Below are positions 56,166 to 64,000 of a stretch of DNA of 64,000 nucleotides, piece by piece (the first letter of the stretch is position 1; every line of letters starts with the position of its first letter). This DNA is from Castanea sativa (Eukaryota > Streptophyta > Magnoliopsida > Fagales > Fagaceae). The stretch covers positions 9,025,001 to 9,089,000 of the forward strand of contig NC_134013.1 in assembly GCF_040712315.1 (NCBI RefSeq), written 5' to 3'. The notes below the pieces were generated by a model, which did no database searches, was not told the DNA's origin, and saw only the letters and a program-made list of their open reading frames with translations. The translations under genes were made by a program, and so were the position numbers.

Positions 56166-57145
56166 AAAAAAAAAAATAGTTTTAACAAAACATGCAACTT
56201 ACATTCAACAATAAATGTTTTAACAAAACATGCAACCTACATTCAACAAAACATAAAATTTTAAAAAGAAATTAAATTTAGTTGGTTTTCTTCTTTGATA
56301 AGTAAATTTAGTTGATTGGTGCCATACAACTACAACCTACAATTGTGTTTATTATAATAGTATCAACAAAGCCTAAAATAATAGGATAGAAAGAAAAAAA
56401 AAGTCCAAAGCATAAAATATTAAAATGTGTAGCTGTGTACATAGAAGTATAGCTAATCCCATGAATTATTAAAAAAAAAAAAAAAACACTTTCATTGATA
56501 GGATATACACACAGGGAGGAATTAATAATAAATTTGTTATCTACTTTTTTTTTTCAAATATATTTTGTTTTAATTTATTTATTTTTTGGATAAATATCAA
56601 ATTTTTGAATAACAAAAAAAAAAAAAAGCTAATAATGTTAACAACTTGAACTTTACCATATGTTAGGAAAAAATTTGTAATTAACGTTAACAACTTGATT
56701 TTTATGGTATTTGATTTTAAATAAATTTATTCTTTTTATTTTTATTTTTTGCTTATAACAACTTCTTTACAACTTAAAATTATTTTTTTAAATAGAAATA
56801 ACTTCTTAATTTTTTTTTTTTTTGCAATTTACCATGGTTGAAATTTTGTTTGTTGGATAAATATAGGAATGATAATGGATAAATTTGGTTTGTTTGTTGT
56901 TTGTTATTATTATTTTTTTCAATGAGTTTAATTGATGTTCCAAAGCACTCAATCAAAAGTTTTTCTCAAAAAAATTCTTAAAATTTATATTTACACATTT
57001 TTTTTATAGGGTAAAATTCGGTGCCTCCCCCCCTCACTCTCAAAGATAAAAATTCAATTTTTTACTCCAGTTTATCTACTTTTATTTTTTAATGATCCAA
57101 CCCTAGGTAGTCTTGCCTAGATATTACTTTCTTTTCACCTAAACT

Positions 57146-57832
57146 ATGGACTCTGTTTTCATAGAGAAGTTACAGAGTATCGCTTTGACTGCAGAAGAAG
57201 TCGAAGTTATCACAGTGGGGGCTACTCATAGGGAGAAAATTCTTGAACAATGCTCACTTAGTCTCTTTGGGTGTTTCCTTACAAAAAGACCATATAATCA
57301 GAGGGCTGCCAAAGAGCTTCTTCAGTCCGTATGGAAGTTTGGTACAGACTTGAGGATTGTGGACGTTGGGGATGGCTTGTTCCAATTTAAGTTTACTTTG
57401 GAAAGCCAACTGAAATGGGTGTTGAACAATGGCCCTTGGAGTTTCGATAACCATCCACTGGTGCTTCGTCGATGGGAGAGGGGAATGACAGCGAACTCAA
57501 TTACATTTACTGTGCTTCCTATTTGGGTACAGGTATGGGGTTTACCTTTCGACTTGATATCTAAAGAGGCAACCAAGGACATAGGTAGGGGCCTGGGAAA
57601 AGTGGTGGAGATAGATCATAAGGCTTTTACATCGGAACAAGCCCGGTTCATCAGGATCAGAGTTGAGATTGCCATTGACAAGACGTTGCGTCGAGGCGGT
57701 TTCGTCATTAATCCTAAAGGTGATAAGGTACGTATTGGCTTTAGATATGAAAGGCTTGTTGGGTTGTGTTTCCAGTGTGGCTGCCTAGGTCATGAGGCGA
57801 GAGATTGTTCAACTCCTAGATGTTCAACTTAG
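57146..57832 (+). pseudogene. LINE ORF1-like: DUF4283 plus zinc knuckle
   Basis: 228 codons. The N-terminal DUF4283 region (about residues 20-165) has FGCFLTKRPYNQRAAKELLQ, LNNGPWSFDNHPLVLRRWER and PIWVQVWGLPFDLISKEA; then the plant zf-CCHC_4 knuckle CFQCGCLGHEARDC near residues 210-223. This is the ORF1 of plant L1-type LINEs, which probably binds element RNA. A stop follows at 57830, then the same frame continues SELPYGDWLKAG and on to 58343, so the gene was longer. No EN/RT (ORF2) follows; the LINE is internally deleted. Confidence 0.8.
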
Positions 57833-59075
57833 AGTGAACTTCCATACGGTGATTGGCTGAAAGCAGGCTTAAGGAAGTCAGGGGACGGATTGGATGGAAG
57901 AAAGAACAGTCCTCCTCGACGTGAACCACCACGAGGGGAGGCAAATGGGTTTAAGCTTCAAACACATTCGTCCAATACGGTGGTGACCGCCGTAACTAAT
58001 GATCAGGATGGTATCCGAAGTCCAAGCGGAGTGGAAGGATCAAACCCGGATATTCTGGGAGTACAAAATTTGAATAAGGATAGCCACGAAACAATAGGTC
58101 CTCAAAATTTGAATTTGAAACTCACCCACTTCTCAACAACTCTATCCCACGTTGATAGCAATCCTGTTGAAGATGAGGTTGGCACAGCTAAGAACTCTGA
58201 GGCAATGATAATTGTTGCCCCTGAGGAAGCCGAAAATTGGGTGAGTGTCCCAGTGGATTATGCTAGTGAAAAGTTCACGCACTTAAGGGGTATCAATTCG
58301 GGGCAAGATGAGCAAATATCTCCACCGGATTTTGAGGGATCATAGATATGTTTTAAGGTGGGTTGTGGTAATGTGCAAGGAAAAAAGAATACTAGTAAGG
58401 GCAGGCTCAAAAGAAGTGGTAATAAAGATAAAGGTGTGAGTCAATCCTTGTATAGCCCAAAAGAAGTTGAGCCTATGGAGAAGCTTACAATTGGAAGCCC
58501 GAAAGCAATGAGGAACTGGAAGAGGCTTACCACAAGACCTCATACTCTTATTAATTCTTCAATTGTTGACGTGGAACCTAGGCAAAAAAGGATGCAAGTA
58601 GAAAACTTGAATAAGAAAACTATGGGTGTTAAGGGAGAAAAGAAACATAGAACTATGGAGAATGAGCAATGCGTTGTGTCAACTATGGGATCAAGAGCAA
58701 TGCGTTGTGTCAACTATGGGATCAATGGAGGTTGCACGGGAAACATGTTGGGCATGAAGACACTCCTAAGATGAAAAAAAAAAAAAAAAAAACTCATCAC
58801 TTTGATGTCCATGTAAATCAAGACGGTGTCGTTTGGCATAGGTTTTCTGGGCATTCTAGTGAAGATTCGCTTTTCTTATAGCAGTTTGGATTTTGAAGTT
58901 TTTTCTTTGTTTCTTAGTTTCTTTTCTTCTTCTTTTTACGATGTCATCGTGCTACTCTAGTGTATACTAGTGTTGCAAAAGAGAAAAATGAGTCATATGT
59001 CCCGTTTTCTCTTCCCCATTGTATATCATATTTCTCAATTAATAAAGTCTACTATCGTTTCTTCTAAAAAAAAAT
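57833..59075 (+). pseudogene. LINE ORF1 C-terminal linker and 3' tail
   Basis: After the stop at 57830 the frame is open again at 57833-58343 (NSPPRREPPRGEANG, then VEGSNPDILGVQNLNKD), a low-complexity linker. A 31 bp duplication (GAGCAATGCGTTGTGTCAAC) lies at 58663-58725. A poly-A of 18 lies at 58772-58790, and the tail CCATTGTATATCATATTTCT with AATAAAG (59040) ends at an A-run (59067-59075). The order ORF1 then 3' tail without ORF2 indicates a deletion. Confidence 0.65.
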
Positions 59076-59519
59076 ATGTTTAGTAATTTGGGTTGTTCAT
59101 AATTCTTAACTATTACATTGAGGTTACAGTTTAGATATGCTTTCATTTTTTTTAATTATTGAATTCAAGGTTTTTTATTTAAATATGCACTTGAGTTTTA
59201 ATTATGCAAACTCCTTTTATATTTTTCAAGCATCTCCTTTTATATTAGTTGCATAGTTATCTACCATATTTCATTCAATTAATTTTGGACTTATATATAA
59301 TTTTTTGTTATTATAAAAACTTAATCTTACACAATATGCATTCATTATATAACTTAAAGTAAAAAGTGACTTAAAAAAAGTAAAAGATTTCTTTATTTTT
59401 ATTATCTAATTAATTTTAATTAATATAAAATTATTATTTTTTATTTTCATTAATTTACACATGATTCTTGATTATGCCGTGCGGCATAATACTAGTAGAG
59501 TAGATTGAACTTCACAATA

Positions 59520-59520
59520 G

Positions 59521-59552
<32 letters not shown>
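59520..59552. repeat. (ATA)n microsatellite
   Basis: About 11 units of ATA/TAA, just outside Helitron 2. Confidence 0.95.
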
Positions 59553-59553
<1 letters not shown>

Positions 59554-59609
59554 CCTTAAAATATAAAAAGAAACAATTATAAACCGCGCGCCAAAGCCCT
59601 TCCATTCCA

Positions 59610-59617
<8 letters not shown>

Positions 59618-59657
<40 letters not shown>
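59618..59657. repeat. (TA)20 microsatellite in the MED26-like promoter
   Basis: About 20 TA units directly upstream of the putative TATA box of the gene at 59770. Its proximity makes it a candidate for expression variation. Confidence 0.95.
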
Positions 59658-59660
<3 letters not shown>

Positions 59661-59678
59661 AAGGAAATACTGTAGAAG

Positions 59679-59688
59679 ATATATAAGG
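59679..59688 (+). promoter_or_regulatory. TATA box of the MED26-like gene
   Basis: GATATATAAG lies 82-91 bp upstream of the ATG at 59770, a normal distance for a short leader. The adjacent TA repeat makes an alternative TATA possible. Confidence 0.55.
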
Positions 59689-59769
59689 GCTGAGAATTGA
59701 GAAACCATAAGGTCAGGCATAGTATCTCAACTACTAAGAGATTGGTAGCAAGTGAACAGATTTTAGAGG

Positions 59770-60480
59770 ATGGATTTGGGTGATTTACTGAAAAGGTCAA
59801 GTGTAGATTTGTGGATGCTCATGGAAGCAACAATCACCGTGGCTTCTTGGGATGAGTACCGTAGTGAATTAAAGCATCGAAAGGAAAGTATCGTGGAGCT
59901 GATCAGTAAGGCAACAATGGGTCCTCTTTTGTCCCCAACAAAGTGCCACGCTGCTATGGATGAGTTGGTTGAGCACTACAACGACGACGATGGTGATGAT
60001 CACGAGTACCACGATGTGTTGGCAGCATTGGATGAGCACAAGAAGAAGATTCTTGACATAAAGGAGCGTCTTGGTAATCTTGATCATCAGGAGTCCAAAG
60101 CTTCTTTGGTTGGGTTGCTCGAAAGTATAGTAGACATGATTGGAGAGCAAGTGAGACGATCAAAGAAGCCTGAAAATGAAAGGTTATTGGCAACTCGAGT
60201 ACTTGTGGGCAGGTGGGTTGGTATTGTAGATGAATGGTTAAAGTTGGATGAGACTAGAAATCAGGTTAATGTGGCTGATCACCAAGTTCTGAATGAGAGT
60301 AGTTCCGAACAACAACAACCACAACCGAAGCTGAAGTTGAAGTTGAAGTTGAGGCCCAAAAAAAACGAAGCTGAAGAAGCAGCTCCTCAAAATAGAGAAA
60401 GAGACGCGGCTCCTAATGAAGAAAAATCTGTCCGTGAATCTTCTCCTCTTCCTCCAAAAAAGAGAAGAGGACCAGAGTAG
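59770..60480 (+). CDS. Mediator subunit 26-like protein (TFIIS N-terminal type domain)
   Basis: 236 codons in one frame. MED26 links Mediator to RNA polymerase II elongation factors through a TFIIS N-terminal (LW) domain. The N-terminus MDLGDLLKRSSVDLWMLMEA matches the plant MED26c-like start, ITVASWDEYRSELKHRKESI follows, then an acidic linker (71-80). KKKILDIKERLGN (91-103) and LVGLLESIVDMIGEQV with RVLVGRWVGIVDEWL (112-157) are the shortened LW region. It ends in a Lys-rich KLKLKLKLRPKK and a PPKKRR nuclear signal. It is much shorter than typical MED26 and lacks the usual LW spacing (the segment near 128-140 looks altered), so it may be a lineage-specific relative. Start: first ATG after the TATA box. 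Intronless. High confidence in being a gene, moderate in its exact name. Confidence 0.7.
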   Translation: MDLGDLLKRSSVDLWMLMEATITVASWDEYRSELKHRKESIVELISKATMGPLLSPTKCHAAMDELVEHYNDDDGDDHEYHDVLAALDEHKKKILDIKERLGNLDHQESKASLVGLLESIVDMIGEQVRRSKKPENERLLATRVLVGRWVGIVDEWLKLDETRNQVNVADHQVLNESSSEQQQPQPKLKLKLKLRPKKNEAEEAAPQNRERDAAPNEEKSVRESSPLPPKKRRGPE

Positions 60481-61448
60481 ATCAGTAATATTGTAAAGGT
60501 TTTGACTACTCTTGGCTTCATTTCATACTATAAATTTTCAAGATTTTTGTTTTCTTTCTACTTTTTTTTCCCTCCCTTTTCCTTTTTTCTGAATATAGTT
60601 GCTTTTACATAAATGGCAAGAACCTAAGGTGGCTTACAGATTCTAGAGTTGCTCACCTAGTGAATGAAATTGAAGCTCTGTTGGATAGATTAGATGAATG
60701 AGCGCCCACTTGTGCATGTTAGACGAATATGATTCTTGTAATGTATGAATTTTCAAGATTGTTGTTTTCTTTGTACCTTTTCTTTGTTTTCTTTTTCTTT
60801 TTTCCTTTCTTTTAAAGGGAAAGAGCCATGGAATGTATTTGATCTCATATACTGAACAGAGATCTTATTGTAGTGTATGAATTTTCAAAATTGTTGTTTA
60901 TGCCTTTGTGACTTCTTTGTTTTTAGTTTATCGTGGTTTATTCTGTCCTTTAAGCCCCAAGTGAGATTCATTTTGATACTAAACCATTTCATAAAACAAA
61001 AATAGCATATAATTTAGCAAATAAAGTTGATATTCTTTGTCTCTTAGAACTATTTTATCTGTAGCTTAAGTTAGAAATCTGCACCAGGCAGGGATGATGC
61101 AGAGTAAACGAGATCTTCTCTAAATGCTATAGCTCCACTTGTCTTGCTTCATCATGGTAAATCATTCATGAATTCAATGCTTCAATTGCAACTTAATTTT
61201 TTTATGAACCATACCTTGTATGTAGAGTTAGGGTGAACACCAAGAAATCCAAGTTTGCTCTGCTCATTTTCCTAATGGACTATCCTAAATTTTAATTGAA
61301 TCTTTACTCTATCAGACCTTTGTTTTCTTTAGCAGTTGTCGAAACTCTTTATACAGCTCATTTGCAAGTGTTGTGTATAAGCACAAGCTTGAAAGAGAGG
61401 TTCAGACATATTTTGGAGAATGACTTGCACATCATGTTATTACACTTA
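60481..61448. other. 3' region of the MED26-like gene with repeated segments
   Basis: The phrase AATTTTCAAGATTGTTGTTT and close variants occur at about 60533, 60748 and 60880, each after ATGAA or ATAA. The spacing of about 215 and 132 bp suggests a duplicated 3' UTR. A short frame (GALLTLVNEIEALLDRLDE-like, about 60648-60700) is not convincing. Confidence 0.4.
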
Positions 61449-61672
61449 GGGTCCGTTTGGATATAGCTGAAATTGAAAACTGAAAACTGAAAAACACTGT
61501 AGTAAAATAATTTTTTAATATGTAAATAGTGCCGTATGACCCATTTTTATTGAAAAAATTGTTAAAAAGTGAAATTGGTGGGTCTGTAAACAATGCACAA
61601 TATACACTGTTTACAGGAAAAGTCAAACTTTTCGGCTCAAAAAAAAAAAAAAAATACTGAAACGCACACTAT
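61449..61672. mobile_element. MITE of the 'GGGTCCGTTTGGATA' type
   Basis: It starts GGGTCCGTTTGGATATAGCT, has GAAAACTGAAAAACACTGTA and ends near CTGAAACGCACAC, with inverted words CAATATACACTGTTTACAGG in the middle. This is the layout of a common plant MITE, but the usual right inverted end is not clear here, so it is degraded. Confidence 0.5.
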
Positions 61673-62529
61673 TATATACCTTTTGAGCTTTATGTTTCTT
61701 GAGCAATATACATTGATCAAATAAACATTTCTTAACTATTATAATAATCAAACGTTCATGTTGACATAATTCTCACTTATACAACAGTTGCTGCCTACAA
61801 GTCTTACTAAATGGAAATTTGTTGCAATGGAACTGTTCAATTTTTGTTGCGACCAAAAAAGAACAACAAATCATTTTGTTATTTGGCTTGCATGGAAAAT
61901 TATCAGTGATTCTTATGATTCCAAATATTTTTTATATACAAAAATTTTCATTCACTAAACATCACTCAAATTGGTATATATTTAAATTTTTTAAAGGCCA
62001 TTTGGGAGCCTCAAATAGAAAATTGATTTCAAAATGCATAATCTACTCTAACGATTATGGGATAGCCACAATTTTGAGTGAAAAAAAGTTTGACAAAAAT
62101 TCAATTGTAGGTCAACACTAGTCATTAATCAACATTTAGTCAATGACGATCAATGATCAATTATTTGAATAGAGAGAAGGGGGCAAAGCAAGAGAGGTTA
62201 CAATTGGGAGGATGATTTGTAGTGATTTACCAAGCATCTAACATTACGAGAAACGTTCCACCTATGAAGCACAGGTACGTTTTCGAATTCGGGTGCGGGT
62301 GCCGGTGTGGGACTTTGCAATTTTTGAAAAAGTAGGGTGCGGGTGCGGGTGCGGTGGGATATGGCAATTAAAAAATTATTAAAAATATATATATTTTTTT
62401 AATATATTACTAAGCATACTTTTTTATATTATATAAACATATACTAAATTTAAGAGCAATGGTACATAATAACTAAAACATGATGTTCATAAATTAAATA
62501 CAACCCACAAATATTTTGACAAATATATA
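61673..62529. other. Spacer, no gene recognised
   Basis: The short frame at 61819-62121 is not recognised and is AT-biased. The GC-rich stretch GGGTGCGGGTGC (62290-62365) is a small repeat. Confidence 0.45.
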
Positions 62530-62817
62530 ATAGGCGAAAAACTCATTTTCATTCCTACATTTTCACCCGATTCCCACTTTGGTCCCTAACTTTTTTTCCA
62601 CCGCTTTTACTCCCTATCTTGGAAAATGCGTCTCGTTTTTGTCCTTGCAGTTACATTAGAGACGAAAAATACACATGTGGCAAAAGGAACTATTAAAATA
62701 ATAATAAAAAAATTATTTTGGTATTAAAAAATGCCACGTCAACATCGAAATTAAAAAAATTAATTTATTAATTTATTAATTTTAACTAATAAAAAAATTA
62801 AAAACAGAAATAAAAAC

Positions 62818-62973
62818 CAAAAATCACATAAATTGAGATCTAAGTGTATCTTGAACAAAAACAATAAGAACACAAACCCAGATCTAAAAACACTAAATTA
62901 AAATCCAAAAATCACAAATCCAAAAAATAAGAACAACAAATTAAACATGAACAAGAAATTAAACATGAAAACA
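62818..62973 (+). repeat. Left arm of the Pack-MULE inverted repeat
   Basis: Its reverse complement matches 63822-64000 with a single larger indel (the right arm has about 23 extra bases after the word GTTTAATTTG). Confidence 0.75.
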
Positions 62974-63179
62974 GAGCGATCCCAGCCATGGCCGACTCTT
63001 ATTCACTCTCATCTTATACTTCTTTTTCTTTGTTCTTTCCAGATCCATTACTTGCTCTATTTGTGTTTGTATCTTTATTTTCCTTTTTTCTTTTCAGATC
63101 CATGACTCTTTCTTTCACTCTCTCGGTGCTTGTTTCTTTTCAAATTTTGAATTTATGATCTTGTGTTTATGTTCAAATA

Positions 63180-63600
63180 TTAGCAACTAATGGGTGTGGC
63201 CATAGGTCTCGACCATGGGGTGGTGTGATTGCCAATCTGCTTCTGGGGCTGCTTGAGAGCCTTCCGGGTGCCGCTCCGGTGCTTGAAGAGAATAAAGGCG
63301 TATCCTTTGGACTTACAGGAGACGCGGTCGGTGACCGCCTTGCAATCCTCGATCTCACTGTACTTGCCGAAGACAGAGGTGAGGGTTTTGGCGATGGTGT
63401 CCCAGCCGAGGCCATGGATGGAGATCTTGTAGTGGGCGGGGTCCGAATCTGTGAGCTCACACATGATTTCAATCAAGTCCGGGTGCTTGCTCACTCCCTT
63501 CTTGATTAGAGCCACGAGATGGTCCTTCGTGAATGGCTATAGAAGCTTCTCCACGTCTTCATCCTCATCGTCGTCAGTTACTGGGTTTGTGTTTGTTGCT
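63180..63600 (-). pseudogene. UBA2-type RRM protein fragment, captured and broken
   Basis: On the minus strand, VTDDDEDEDVEKLL (acidic) is followed by TAG where Glu is expected in the UBP1-associated protein 2 family, then PFTKDHLVALIKKGVSKHPD. Then the first RRM: RNP2 ISIHGLG, DTIAKTLTSVFGKYSEIEDC and RNP1 KGYAFILF, ending KALKQPQKQIGNH. UBA2 proteins are nuclear RNA-binding proteins of plants that stabilise mRNA. The fragment covers the acidic N-terminus and most of RRM1; the second RRM and glycine-rich tail are missing. It lies between inverted repeats, so it is most likely a captured copy and not the locus of the gene. Confidence 0.75.
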
Positions 63601-63821
63601 TTTGTGTTTGGTTGACAAGGAAGATCTATTGCTGGATTTGTGCCTGTGTTTTTGTTCTTGCTGGAAATCAGTTTGTGTTTGTGTTTTTGTGTTTGATTGA
63701 CAAGAAAGAACAAGAAAATTCTATAAAATCTAGGCATGTGTTCTTATGTTTAAATTTGAATTTGTGTTCTTTAGAGTTCTTGTTGAAGATGAACTGGATT
63801 TTAATTTTGTTTTTTCTTTTT

Positions 63822-64000
63822 TGTTTTCATTTTTAATTTCTTGTTCATGTTTAATTTGATGTGGATCTATAGTTTAATTTTCTGTTCTTATTTTCTAGGT
63901 TGGTGATTTTTGGATTTTAATTTTGTGGTCTTATATCTAGGTTTGTGTTCTTATTGTTCTTTTACAAGACACACTTAGGTATCAATTAATGTGATTTTTG
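63822..64000 (-). repeat. Right arm of the Pack-MULE inverted repeat (continues outside)
   Basis: It pairs with 62818-62973 down to the last base of the window. Confidence 0.75.

Larger units (their letters stand above)
55717..59495 (+). mobile_element. Helitron 2 candidate (~3.78 kb) enclosing a LINE fragment
   Basis: The 5' end starts TCATATACTATATAATAAAA, then AATTAGGCTTAGAAGTCG, after host A. The 3' end is TACTAG at 59490-59495 before host T, preceded by the hairpin TTATGCC-GTG-CGGCATAA (59472-59489). No target duplication is expected. Inside are tandem repeats of about 165 bp (55789-55955 and 55957-56105, partial third to 56165) and an L1 ORF1 fragment (57146-59075). No Rep/helicase was recognised. 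Whether both ends belong to one element is inference. Confidence 0.55.
62530..64000. mobile_element. Probable Pack-MULE, cut by the window end
   Basis: A long inverted repeat frames the segment: 62818-62973 is complementary to 63822-64000, with shared words such as TTTCTTGTTCATGTTTAATT and TTAGATCT/TTTGTGTTCTTATTGTT. The left repeat continues outwards to 62530 with MULE-like words (CATTTTGGTCCC-type: CCGATTCCCACTTTGGTCCC); the matching right outer part is beyond 64000. Between the arms lies an RRM gene fragment (63180-63600). Mutator-like elements with captured gene fragments are known as Pack-MULEs. No transposase is visible. The target duplication cannot be checked. Confidence 0.6.

Overview
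This is a window of plant nuclear DNA. It is AT-rich, gene-poor and full of nested transposable elements, with plant-type LTR retrotransposons primed by initiator tRNA-Met, Helitrons, Mutator-like and PIF/Harbinger elements, intron-like spacing and long microsatellites. The element mix and a plant-type fatty acyl-AMP ligase suggest a woody eudicot, perhaps Fagales (oak-like); that taxon guess is inference. I saw no rRNA, tRNA, CRISPR array or bacterial-style operon, and nothing that looks like a wholly new multi-gene system.

Layout. 1-1562: a perfect 110 bp palindrome, a 94 bp tandem repeat and a ~30 bp minisatellite. 1.7-6.05 kb: a CACTA-like end and a broken FAR1/FHY3-type (MULE-derived) gene preceded by four tandem copies of one small exon. 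6.84-18.45 kb: a minus-strand, pol-less Copia-like LTR retrotransposon with gag and a downstream extra ORF; its 3' LTR is split by a 3.47 kb PIF/Harbinger element. 22-26.5 kb: two solo LTRs and a hAT-like MITE. 27.8-32.9 kb: a complete intronless AlkA-type DNA glycosylase gene (31714-32916) and, 3 kb upstream, a truncated copy of its promoter and 5' end that carries a Mutator-type MITE. 37.7-40.35 kb: a minus-strand LINE fragment split by a solo LTR.

43.4-51.6 kb: a fatty acyl-AMP ligase-like gene, now a pseudogene, hit by two Copia-class insertions, a 936 bp miniature element and a 5108 bp element, each with a perfect 5 bp target duplication and only about 2-3% LTR divergence. 53.6-59.5 kb: two Helitron candidates, the second enclosing an L1 ORF1 fragment. 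59.77-60.48 kb: an intact 236-residue Mediator-26-like gene with a TATA box. 62.5-64.0 kb: a probable Pack-MULE whose inverted repeats flank a captured RRM gene fragment; it runs off the window end.

Only two genes look intact: the DNA glycosylase (base-excision repair, nucleus) and the MED26-like protein (RNA polymerase II transcription). Almost everything else is mobile DNA or gene remains. The main value of the window is the exact insertion history, which can be read from target duplications, empty sites and restored reading frames.
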